In this document: positions 1 to 7,418 of the stretch, piece by piece
Numbering within the stretch: the first letter of the stretch is position 1
How the letters are laid out: every line of letters starts with the position of its first letter
Origin: Deltaproteobacteria bacterium
Lineage (GTDB): Bacteria > Desulfobacterota > Dissulfuribacteria > Dissulfuribacterales > QOAL01
Assembly (NCBI GenBank): GCA_026988585.1
Contig: JALSKY010000139.1
Location: 1 to 15,971 of the forward strand
Direction of reading: 5' to 3'
DNA: 15,971 bases
Program-made: the position numbers and the translations under genes
Notes under the pieces: generated by a model
Told to the model about the DNA's origin: nothing
Database searches by the model: none
Seen by the model: the letters and a program-made list of their open reading frames with translations, nothing else

Positions 1-11
1 GCGGACTGTTT

Positions 12-983
12 ATGAGTGAAAAAGAGAGATCTGCTTTGGAGTCTGAAAGAAAAAAGGGTCTCTTCTCCAGGCTGAGGCAGAGAATGGCCAAGTCCCGCCA
101 GGGTTTTGTCCGCCGGATGGATGAGATCCTGCTGGGCAGGAGAGAGATAGACCAGGAACTCCTGGAGGAGCTTGAGGAGCTTCTGGTAATGTCAGATATG
201 GGAGTATCTACAGTCCAGGAGATATTCTCAAAGTTGACCAGGGAGGTGGCCAGGAGAGAGCTGTCGGATCCGCAGGCATTGAAGATAAGGCTTCAGGAAC
301 TGCTGAAAGAGTTGTTTGTCAAGGCGGAGTCCCGGTCCAGACCGTTGGAGTGGGAGCCTGCTCCCTATGTGGTGCTGGTGGTGGGGGTAAATGGGGTGGG
401 CAAGACCACCTCCATAGCAAAACTTGCATGGCTGCTGAAACAGCAGGGCAAGAGGGTCATGCTTGTGGCTGCTGACACATTCAGGGCAGCGGCAGCGGAT
501 CAGCTCAAGATGTGGGGTGAGCGGATAGGTGTTCCTGTTGTAAGCCACCAATCAGGTGCAGACCCTTCAGCAGTTGCCTTTGACGGGATGGCTGCAGCCA
601 AGGCCAAAGGGATGGATGTGGTTATAGTTGATACTGCAGGCAGGCTGCATACCCAGGTCAATCTCATGGAGGAGCTTAAAAAGATCCGCAGGGTCCTTGG
701 AAGAAAGATAGATGGTGCACCACATCAGGTCTTTCTGGTCCTGGACGCGACTACAGGCCAAAATGCGCTGAATCAGGCCAGGACATTCTGCGAGGCTACA
801 GATGTGACAGGGATCATTCTTACCAAACTGGATGGAACTGCCAAGGGGGGTATCGTAGCAAGTATTGCAAATGAAACGGGTATTCCAATAAGATATATAG
901 GAATAGGGGAGAAGATGGAGGATCTTCGGCCCTTTGATCCTGATGAGTTTGTCAGTGCCCTGTTTCAGGAGGAAAAGGCTTAG
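12..983 (+). CDS. ftsY: Signal recognition particle receptor FtsY (possibly 5'-truncated by window edge)
   Basis: This is the SRP receptor GTPase, which docks ribosome-nascent chain-SRP complexes at the inner membrane for co-translational insertion through SecYEG. The 323-residue product shows an N-terminal helical N domain (about residues 15-105) and a full SRP-type G domain: P-loop GVNGVGKT (125-132), the insertion-box motif DTFRAAAADQL (155-165), DTAGRL (207-212), TKLDGTAKGG (271-280) and the C-terminal GIGEKMEDLRPFDP closing motif. SRP54/Ffh is excluded because no Met-rich M domain follows. The ATG at 12 has no visible Shine-Dalgarno sequence and the frame stays open to base 1, so the real start may lie upstream; many FtsY proteins carry a longer acidic N-terminal region. 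The next gene, fbp, follows after 45 bases. Family assignment is secure; only the start is uncertain. Confidence 0.96.
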   Translation: MSEKERSALESERKKGLFSRLRQRMAKSRQGFVRRMDEILLGRREIDQELLEELEELLVMSDMGVSTVQEIFSKLTREVARRELSDPQALKIRLQELLKELFVKAESRSRPLEWEPAPYVVLVVGVNGVGKTTSIAKLAWLLKQQGKRVMLVAADTFRAAAADQLKMWGERIGVPVVSHQSGADPSAVAFDGMAAAKAKGMDVVIVDTAGRLHTQVNLMEELKKIRRVLGRKIDGAPHQVFLVLDATTGQNALNQARTFCEATDVTGIILTKLDGTAKGGIVASIANETGIPIRYIGIGEKMEDLRPFDPDEFVSALFQEEKA

Positions 984-1028
984 TTCAAGCACTATATCTG
1001 TATCAAAAAACTTTAAGGAGGATAGCTC

Positions 1029-2042
1029 ATGGAGAACACCGGAATCACCGTAACTGAACATCTCTTGATCCATCAGAAGGAATCTCCTATGGCAACAGGT
1101 CGGTTTACCAGGCTGTTGAGCGAGTTGATCTTTGCTGCCAAGATCGTTTCCAGAGAGGTAAACAAGGCAGGGCTTGTAGATATCCTCGGGCTTACAGGCG
1201 AGATCAATGTACAGGGAGAAGAGGTGAAAAAACTGGACGATTACGCCAACCGGATTCTCATTTACAGGATGCAGCAGGCCGGAGTGCTCTGTGCCATGGC
1301 CTCTGAAGAGAATGCTGATATCATAGAGATCCCGGATAAATACCCTAAAGGGGACTATATCCTGGTGTTTGATCCTCTGGATGGCTCCTCAAACATAGAT
1401 GTGAATGTGAATATCGGGACCATCTTCTCCATACACAGGAAGACCAGTGACAGATCTCATGCAACGGTTCAGGATTTTCTGAGAAAGGGATCGGAACAGG
1501 TGGCAGCAGGATATTTCCTTTATGGTCCGAGCACCATGCTTATCTATACCACTGGTAATGGGGTAAATGGCTTTACTCTGGATCCATCTGTGGGAGAATT
1601 CCTCCTTTCTCATCCTGATATCAGGATTCCTGAGACAGGGCAGTGCTATTCTGTTAATGAATCCAACTACACCTACTGGGATGACAGGGTTAAAAAGGCG
1701 GTCGAGTATTTCAAAACCCCTGAAAATGATCGGGGTAAACCGTATACTGCCAGGTATATAGGCTCCCTTGTGGCAGATTTTCACCGAAACCTGTTTCGCG
1801 GGGGGATATTCATGTATCCTGCTGATAACAAGGACCCCTCAAAGCCGAGAGGCAAGCTCAGACTGCTCTGCGAGGCAGCTCCCCTCTCTTTTGTCATTGA
1901 ACAGGCCGGCGGGGCAGCTACAGATGGCCAGCAGAGGATTCTCGACATCGAGGCCACCCAGCTCCATGAGAGGGTGCCGCTCTTTATCGGCAGCAAGAAG
2001 GATGTGGAAAAGGCCACGGCCATTGTCAGCGGAGAGGCCTGA
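1029..2042 (+). CDS. fbp: Fructose-1,6-bisphosphatase class I
   Basis: The enzyme hydrolyses fructose 1,6-bisphosphate to fructose 6-phosphate and phosphate, the committed step of gluconeogenesis, in the cytoplasm. The 337-residue length is typical of class I enzymes. The metal-binding signature DPLDGSSN is at residues 115-122, preceded by the acidic pair E93-E94 in the ASEEN motif. The C-terminal block GKLRLLCEAAPLSFVIEQAGG (about 275-295) carries the conserved catalytic-site KLRLLYE-like sequence, here with Cys281 where Tyr is more common. The start at 1029 has a strong Shine-Dalgarno AAGGAGG at 1015-1021, seven bases upstream. A second in-frame ATG lies at residue 21 (MATGRFTRLL) but has only a weaker AAGGAATC-type sequence before it. 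The gene lies 45 bases after ftsY and may be co-transcribed with it. Its metabolic role is unrelated to its neighbours. Confidence 0.96.
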   Translation: MENTGITVTEHLLIHQKESPMATGRFTRLLSELIFAAKIVSREVNKAGLVDILGLTGEINVQGEEVKKLDDYANRILIYRMQQAGVLCAMASEENADIIEIPDKYPKGDYILVFDPLDGSSNIDVNVNIGTIFSIHRKTSDRSHATVQDFLRKGSEQVAAGYFLYGPSTMLIYTTGNGVNGFTLDPSVGEFLLSHPDIRIPETGQCYSVNESNYTYWDDRVKKAVEYFKTPENDRGKPYTARYIGSLVADFHRNLFRGGIFMYPADNKDPSKPRGKLRLLCEAAPLSFVIEQAGGAATDGQQRILDIEATQLHERVPLFIGSKKDVEKATAIVSGEA

Positions 2043-2124
2043 TGCTGTTTGTATAGATATTGATTACAAGGATAGGGGTTGACTTTTTCATGGGAATGAT
2101 CAAAGTGGAATTGATTATTTCATA

Positions 2125-2153
2125 TTGGTTGAAGTTATGACCCAAGTTATAAT
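2125..2153 (+). promoter_or_regulatory. Candidate sigma-70-type promoter for htpX
   Basis: A perfect TATAAT -10 hexamer at 2148-2153 is preceded at 17-base spacing by TTGGTT (2125-2130), a partial match to the TTGACA -35 box with only the TTG conserved. Transcription would begin near 2160, about 30 bases before the htpX ATG. The match is by eye, and the strong -10 is the main support. Confidence 0.45.
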
Positions 2154-2188
2154 CGCTTGATAGCTAAGTAATTGTTAGGAGATTCCAG

Positions 2189-3055
2189 ATGTCCAACATA
2201 TTCAAGACCTTTATCCTTCTTGCGGCTCTCACAGCCCTGTTCATGGTAGTGGGCAGGGCCATCGGTGGACAGACCGGGATGACCATTGCCCTGGTCATGG
2301 CTGGTGTCATGAACTTCATGGCATACTGGTTCAGCGACAAGATGGCCCTGAAAATGAGCGGTGCCCAGGAGGCGCCTGAATCCCAGTTTCCTGTTCTCCA
2401 TTCCATTGTGGCAGACCTGGCACGGAGGGCAGGGCTGCCCAAGCCAAAGGTTTATGTGGTTCCCCAGGCAACCCCAAACGCCTTCGCTACAGGCAGAAAT
2501 CCGTCACATTCAGCAGTGGCAGTGACTGCCGGAATTATGGAGCTCCTCTCAAGAGATGAACTGGAAGGGGTTCTGGCTCATGAACTGGCCCATATCAAGA
2601 ACAGGGATATTCTCATCAGTTCCATAGCTGCAGTTATAGCGGGAGCCATAAGTTACCTGGCCAATATGGCCCAGTGGGCCATGATATTTGGCGGTTTTGG
2701 CAGTAGTGACGATGAAGATGGTGGATTTGGCTTTCTTGGGGCGATAGTCATGATGATAGTCGCTCCTATAGCGGCCGCCATTATACAGATGGCCATCTCC
2801 AGGAGCAGGGAATATCTTGCAGATGCTACAGGTGCAAAGATCTGCAGTTGTCCCATGTCCCTTGCCAGCTCCCTGAAGAAACTGGAGGAGTGGAATCACA
2901 GGCGGCCTATGGATGTGAATCCTGCTACTGCGCAGATGTATATAGTCAATCCACTTTCTGGCAAGAACCTGGCAAACCTTTTCAGTACCCATCCTCCAAT
3001 TCAGGAAAGAATAAGAAAGTTGCTGGAGATGGCAGGGCAGCCGGCTGTCTCCTGA
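2189..3055 (+). CDS. htpX: Membrane zinc metalloprotease HtpX (M48 family)
   Basis: HtpX is an inner-membrane protease whose active site faces the cytoplasm. It degrades misfolded or surplus membrane proteins and overlaps functionally with FtsH, which is encoded further along in this window. The 288-residue product has two N-terminal membrane segments (about 5-22 and 28-48) and two central ones (about 141-163 and 183-203). The zinc site is HELAH at residues 131-135, with the third ligand Glu208 in SREYLADATGA. The C-terminal LFSTHPPIQERIRKL motif is the family's usual ending. The ATG at 2189 has TAGGAG at 2176-2181, seven bases upstream. A TATAAT-containing promoter lies just before it, so it probably has its own transcript despite following fbp. 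The residue run GFGSSDDEDGGFGF (about 169-182) is a Gly/Asp-rich loop. Confidence 0.95.
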   Translation: MSNIFKTFILLAALTALFMVVGRAIGGQTGMTIALVMAGVMNFMAYWFSDKMALKMSGAQEAPESQFPVLHSIVADLARRAGLPKPKVYVVPQATPNAFATGRNPSHSAVAVTAGIMELLSRDELEGVLAHELAHIKNRDILISSIAAVIAGAISYLANMAQWAMIFGGFGSSDDEDGGFGFLGAIVMMIVAPIAAAIIQMAISRSREYLADATGAKICSCPMSLASSLKKLEEWNHRRPMDVNPATAQMYIVNPLSGKNLANLFSTHPPIQERIRKLLEMAGQPAVS

Positions 3056-3070
3056 TTCCATATCTGCATT

Positions 3071-3115
3071 ACAGTAGGGTCGATCCTGCTGTTTGCAGTA
3101 CTGCTCACTGTTTTT
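3071..3115 (+). terminator. Possible weak terminator after htpX
   Basis: An eight-base-pair stem (ACAGTAGG 3071-3078 with CCTGCTGT 3085-3092, one G-U pair, six-base loop) starts 15 bases after the htpX stop. The nearest T run (TTTTT, about 3111-3115) is some 18 bases beyond the stem, which is far for a canonical intrinsic terminator, so the call is tentative. Confidence 0.25.
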
Positions 3116-3202
3116 GGGTGGAAGGGGCATCCTATCTAATTGTGGAGTACCCTTTTTGGTGATCTGGTCTGCTGTATTTTTTCTTCAGGAAGGGAGATCT
3201 CT

Positions 3203-5083
3203 TTGAGTTCAGACTATAACCATGCTCCTTTGACTGAAGCAGCCGATTCCGGAGATGAACTCCTCTTTATCGCTCCTCCGTGGCCCCTTTTCAACAGGCC
3301 CTCCATTCAGATAGGGGCGCTCAAGTCCTTTTTGAGGCAGCGTTTTCTTGATTTGAGGATAACCTGTTTCCATCCATATCTGGATCTGGCATCCACTCTT
3401 GGATATTCAGCCTATCATCACATAAGCCAGTCCAGTTGGGCTGCTGAGGCAGTCTTCGCCCAGCTCCTCTTTGACAGTGATGACCTGGATGGACGGAAGA
3501 AGAGCAGTCTCCGGAGAGAGAGGCTCTTTACCAGCTCCCTGAAGGCGCGTGCTGTTAAAAAAACGCCGGATTTTTTTGACATCTGCTCTATGGCCAAGGT
3601 GTCAACTGACCGCTTTTTGGCCTCTCTGGATCTCTCGGTCTCCGGCCTCATCGGGCTTACTGCCTGCCTTAACCAGCTTACTGGAGCCCTCTATCTTGCA
3701 AAGAGGATCAGGCAGATGATGCCTGATTTGCCCATTGTCATTGGTGGCTCCAGTGTGTCCGGTGGGAGCGGGTACTGGCTCCTGGATTCCTTTCCATTTC
3801 TTGATTTTGTCATAGATGGCGAAGGAGAACTTCCCATGGCAGCCCTTCTGGAGTTTCTTGCTGGGATAAGGCATGAGTTGCCTGAGCAGGTAATCTCTCG
3901 CAGGAGTGGTCAGCCTGAAAAAAGGGGAGAGAGCAAAAAACTTCAGGTGCCTGATCTGAACCATCTGCCACCTCCTGACTACCAGGATTATTTTAAGGAG
4001 TTGAAGAATCTCTCATCTCCGCCCACCTTATCCGTTGTGCTGCCGGTGGAGGCCTCCCGCGGCTGCTGGTGGGGCAAATGCACCTTTTGCAACCTCAACA
4101 TCCAGTGGAGTGGCTACAGAAGCAAGAAATGGCAGAGGACAGTCAAGGAGATTGCTTATCTATCCAGAAGGTATCAAGTCCTGGATTTCGCCTTCATGGA
4201 TAACTCCCTTCCACCCAAGGATGCTGTCCGTATATTCAGGGGATTGGCAGAGTTGGGACTCGATCTCCGTTTTTTTTGTGAACTCAGGGCAGTGCATCAT
4301 AGAGATGATTACAGGGAGTTTGCCCGGGGTGGGCTGCAGGACCTGCAAGTTGGCATCGAAGCCCTGTCTACCAGTTTGCTGTCACGGCTTAACAAGGGAG
4401 TTACTGCCATAGAAAACCTGGCTGCCCTTCGTCATGCTGCTGAACATGGAATAGAGATAGGGGCCAACCTGATTACACGTTTCCCCGGCACCACCAGTGC
4501 GGAGGTTCAGGAGACCAGGCAAAACCTCCGTTATGCATGGCCTTTTGCACCATTGAGGCCAGTGGAGTTCTGGCTTGGAAGGCTCTGCCCCGTATTTCAG
4601 GAGCCGGATCGTTTTGGGATCAGGGCGATCTATCCCCACCGAAATTATGGTGCGCTCTTTCCTTCTGATCTCCTTAACAATATCAATTCCATGATCTTTC
4701 AATATCAGGGAGACAGAAATAGACAGAAAGGGTTGTGGCACGAACTGGAAAAAGAGATCCGGGAGATGGCTGAAAAGCGGTCTGGGTTCAGGGCGGCCAG
4801 CCTCCTGACATACAGGGATGGCGGAGAGTTCATGGTGATTGAACAGGTTTTGCCTGACGGAAAGACCTTAAAACACCGGCTTTCAGGCATATCCCGTGAG
4901 ATATATATCAAGGGGATGGATCTGGTCACAGAAGATGCGTTGCTGTCAAAGTTTTCGGAACTGACACGGGAGAGAATGGATAGATTTCTCCAGGATCTCA
5001 TGGCCAAGGGATTGCTTTTCAGGGAAGGCGGTAAAATTTTGTCACTTGCCACCATGGATTATCGTTGCTATCCTGATTGTTAA
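3203..5083 (+). CDS. B12-binding-domain-type radical SAM protein, RiPP-maturation (rSAM 1) family-like
   Basis: This resembles 'RiPP maturation radical SAM protein 1' enzymes, which use a [4Fe-4S] cluster and S-adenosylmethionine to modify ribosomally made peptides. The N-terminus carries the family-like APPWPLFNRPSIQIGALK block (residues 24-41). It is followed by a Rossmann-like cobalamin-type domain (IVIGGSSVSGGSG to DGEGE, about 145-210). The canonical cobalamin motif DxHxxG is not visible, so B12 binding is uncertain. The radical SAM core starts at EASRGCWWGKCTFCN, with Cys288, Cys293 and Cys296. That is CX4CX2C, not the canonical CX3CX2C, and also differs from the longer CWWG...C spacing I recall for this family. 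No SPASM or extra Cys cluster follows. I place the start at TTG 3203 because AGGGAG (3191-3196) sits six bases upstream; the frame extends to TTG 3140 but without a binding site. No precursor peptide gene was seen nearby, so the substrate is unknown. Confidence 0.75.
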   Translation: MSSDYNHAPLTEAADSGDELLFIAPPWPLFNRPSIQIGALKSFLRQRFLDLRITCFHPYLDLASTLGYSAYHHISQSSWAAEAVFAQLLFDSDDLDGRKKSSLRRERLFTSSLKARAVKKTPDFFDICSMAKVSTDRFLASLDLSVSGLIGLTACLNQLTGALYLAKRIRQMMPDLPIVIGGSSVSGGSGYWLLDSFPFLDFVIDGEGELPMAALLEFLAGIRHELPEQVISRRSGQPEKRGESKKLQVPDLNHLPPPDYQDYFKELKNLSSPPTLSVVLPVEASRGCWWGKCTFCNLNIQWSGYRSKKWQRTVKEIAYLSRRYQVLDFAFMDNSLPPKDAVRIFRGLAELGLDLRFFCELRAVHHRDDYREFARGGLQDLQVGIEALSTSLLSRLNKGVTAIENLAALRHAAEHGIEIGANLITRFPGTTSAEVQETRQNLRYAWPFAPLRPVEFWLGRLCPVFQEPDRFGIRAIYPHRNYGALFPSDLLNNINSMIFQYQGDRNRQKGLWHELEKEIREMAEKRSGFRAASLLTYRDGGEFMVIEQVLPDGKTLKHRLSGISREIYIKGMDLVTEDALLSKFSELTRERMDRFLQDLMAKGLLFREGGKILSLATMDYRCYPDC

Positions 5084-5157
5084 GATTTGTTAATAGTTTC
5101 TTCCGGTTTGATCTCAGGTTGCCTGGTGGGGGCAGCCATTATCCAGAAGGGTCGTAA

Positions 5158-5997
5158 ATGAGAAATCAAAGCTGGACAGATGAGAAACGGGATATCCTTC
5201 TCAAGGACCTTACCCGGCGTTTTTTTTCCGCCCGGGCATTTTTTAATGATCTCAAGGAGCATACCCAGCGTTACGGTATCCGTTTTGATGGGTTTCATTT
5301 CTGGGTGGGCACAGAGATGGACAAGGGTGTCCTCTGGGAGATGAAGGACATGGCCCAGGTCTTATGGGGAGAGGCGCGGTCCAGTAAGGAACCTGAAGGG
5401 GCTGTCCTCTGCTGGATGCTGGGAGCACTTTTCCACGAGGCCATGAAACTCAAGGAAAATGCCTATATGCTGGACAAGTACAACAGCACCTTTCCCTCCC
5501 AGGCCATGGAACTTCTATCAGTCAGAGGGGCAGAGGATGGGGCCTTTTCCACGGTTCAGGAGAAGAGGAACAGGTTCTTTGAGGATACCAGGAGAGAATG
5601 CACCAGATCCATGAGGCGTGTGGATTGTCTTTTTGAGAGCGCTTCTGATCTGTTGCTCCATATCCTTGAGAAGGAGAAGGAGAATCCCCTGCTCATCAGA
5701 TATCTTGTGGAGGAGGCAGAAAACAGCAGGAACCAGCCAGAGGCAAACCAGGGCTATTCTCCCCAGGAAGTCCTTGACAGGTTGTTCCCTGCTGAGATAG
5801 ACCGGGCCTGGTATCTTGCCGGAGAGAGTTATCTGGACGGGGGATGGTTTGACGAGGCCAGGGCATCCTTTGAAAAGGCGCTGGAGATAAATCCTGAATC
5901 ACCCGATGCCCGTGCGGGGCTTCATCTCCTGGAGAGAAGGATAGATGAGATAGATACAATGACCAAAAAAGAGATGGAGATAATGGGCAACCTGTAG
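5158..5997 (+). CDS. Unrecognised protein with C-terminal TPR-like repeat
   Basis: I do not recognise this 279-residue protein. It has no signal peptide or membrane segment and should be cytoplasmic. The body is mostly helical and charged, with an aromatic stretch RFDGFHFWVG (about 41-50). Near the C-terminus one TPR-type helix pair is clear: AWYLAGESYLDGGWFDEARASFEKALEINPESPDAR (about 222-257) has the spacing of small and aromatic residues typical of the motif, including the A..EKALEINP signature. A second degenerate repeat may follow. It starts 74 bases after the radical SAM gene on the same strand, with AGAAGGG (5145-5151) as a plausible ribosome-binding site, so it may be a partner or scaffold for that enzyme; this is inference from position only. 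It is the last plus-strand gene before the convergence with hisD. Confidence 0.7.
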   Translation: MRNQSWTDEKRDILLKDLTRRFFSARAFFNDLKEHTQRYGIRFDGFHFWVGTEMDKGVLWEMKDMAQVLWGEARSSKEPEGAVLCWMLGALFHEAMKLKENAYMLDKYNSTFPSQAMELLSVRGAEDGAFSTVQEKRNRFFEDTRRECTRSMRRVDCLFESASDLLLHILEKEKENPLLIRYLVEEAENSRNQPEANQGYSPQEVLDRLFPAEIDRAWYLAGESYLDGGWFDEARASFEKALEINPESPDARAGLHLLERRIDEIDTMTKKEMEIMGNL

Positions 5998-6092
5998 CTG
6001 CCTCATATATCTCCACCTTTCTCTCAATCATGGTTGCAGCCCTGGGCCTCTCTATTCCTTGTCCAGTGAAAGCGTGGGCTGCATAACCTGTT

Positions 6093-7403
6093 TCAACTTC
6101 TTTCTCTGCGAATTCCTACGGATCGACTATGTGCTGTCAGCCCTTCTATCCCGGCCAGGAGCATCACATCTGGGGCATCCCGGTCAAAAGCCTCCCTGCT
6201 ATAAGAGATAACGCTGGTCTTCTTCAGGAACGTCTCCACACCCAGCGCTGATGAAAAGCGGCTTGTACCCATGGTTGGAAGCACATGGTTGGGGCCGGCA
6301 ATATAGTCACCTATGGGCTCTGGAGTGTGGCTTCCCATGAATACCGCACCTGCATGGCGTATCCTGGGCAGCAGGGTCCAGGGATCCCTGACCATGAGCT
6401 CCAGGTGTTCCGGGCCTATCTGGTTGGATATCTCTACCGCATCTTCTATCTGGTCAACCACTATGATGGCCCCGTTTTCTGCAAGGGATCTTTTAGCAAG
6501 ATCCGCCCGTTCCAGCTGATTGAGCTGTTGTTCAACCTCTTTTGCTGTCTCTGCTGCTACCTCTTGCGAACTGCATAGGGCTATGGATGTGGCCAGGGCG
6601 TCATGTTCGGCCTGTGAGAGCATGTCTGCTGCTATAAAGGCAGGCTCTGCTGTATCATCAGCGATCACCAGGATCTCACTGGGGCCTGCTATCATATCTA
6701 TGCCCACCATTCCAGAGACCAGTTTCTTTGCCACGGTTACAAAGATGTTGCCTGGTCCGGCAATTACATCCGCCTTTGGTATGGACTCAGTTCCAAAGGC
6801 CATTGCAGCTATGGCCCAAGCACTCCCGGCTCTGAAGACCTGATGGACTCCGGCCTCCCTGGCAGCCACCAGAATGTATGGATTTATTCCGCCGTCTGCA
6901 GTAGGGGGGGTGCAGAGAATGATCTCTTTAACCCCTGAAATCACAGCAGGTATGGCATTCATCAGAACCGAAGAGACCAGGGGGGTCTTCCCCCCTGCTC
7001 CTCCTGGTACATAGAGCCCGGCCCTGTCCACAGGAGAGATCATCTGCCCCAGTATGGTGCCATCTTCCCGTGGCAGAAACCATGAACTTGGCAACTGTCT
7101 TTCATGGAACTCCCTTATGTTGGCAATGGCCTTTTTAAGGGCTGCCATGAACTCCTGGGTTACCTGATTGTATGCCTGGTCCAGTTCCCTTTGGGAGACT
7201 GCTATCCTCTCTGTAGTGAACTCAGAGGCATCAAATTTTCTGGTGTACTCAGCCAGGGCCTGGTCGCCTCCTTTTCTTACCTCTGTGATTATTTCCATCA
7301 CAGAGGCCTCTGTTTCGGCAGGGAGCTGAAAGCTTCTGGAAAGGATTTTGTCTATCCTCTCCTGCCCCTCTTTTTCCTTGGCCTTGAAAGGTCCTATCAT
7401 CAT
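6093..7403 (-). CDS. hisD: Histidinol dehydrogenase HisD
   Basis: HisD carries out the last two steps of histidine biosynthesis, oxidising L-histidinol to L-histidine with two NAD+ and a catalytic zinc. The 436-residue length is standard. Recognisable blocks are RAGLYVPGGAGGKTPL (128-142), GPGNIFVTVAKKLV, GIDMIAGPSEILVIAD and the zinc-site region. By alignment with the E. coli enzyme, the zinc ligands are Gln264, His267 (LSQAEHD), Asp366 and His425, and the catalytic pair is Glu332-His333 (GPEHLEL) with His373 in GPNHVLPT. The start has two adjacent ATGs at 7403 and 7400, preceded by AAAAGG eight bases upstream. Only 15 bases separate it from the degP-type stop, so it is probably read from the same transcript. 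No other his genes are in the window, so this is an isolated hisD. Confidence 0.96.
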   Translation of the reverse strand: MMIGPFKAKEKEGQERIDKILSRSFQLPAETEASVMEIITEVRKGGDQALAEYTRKFDASEFTTERIAVSQRELDQAYNQVTQEFMAALKKAIANIREFHERQLPSSWFLPREDGTILGQMISPVDRAGLYVPGGAGGKTPLVSSVLMNAIPAVISGVKEIILCTPPTADGGINPYILVAAREAGVHQVFRAGSAWAIAAMAFGTESIPKADVIAGPGNIFVTVAKKLVSGMVGIDMIAGPSEILVIADDTAEPAFIAADMLSQAEHDALATSIALCSSQEVAAETAKEVEQQLNQLERADLAKRSLAENGAIIVVDQIEDAVEISNQIGPEHLELMVRDPWTLLPRIRHAGAVFMGSHTPEPIGDYIAGPNHVLPTMGTSRFSSALGVETFLKKTSVISYSREAFDRDAPDVMLLAGIEGLTAHSRSVGIRRERS

Positions 7404-7418
7404 CTTTTTTACCTTTTA

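Noticed and set aside
3055..3203. Hidden RiPP precursor peptide next to the radical SAM gene
   Set aside because: No short frame with a ribosome-binding site, leader-like helix and core-like C-terminus was seen in the gaps on either side of the gene.
6035..6083. Inverted repeat TGCAGCCC/GGGCTGCA between the convergent 5158-5997 and hisD genes
   Set aside because: The eight-base arms are 33 bases apart and no T tract follows either arm, so it is not a convincing bidirectional terminator.
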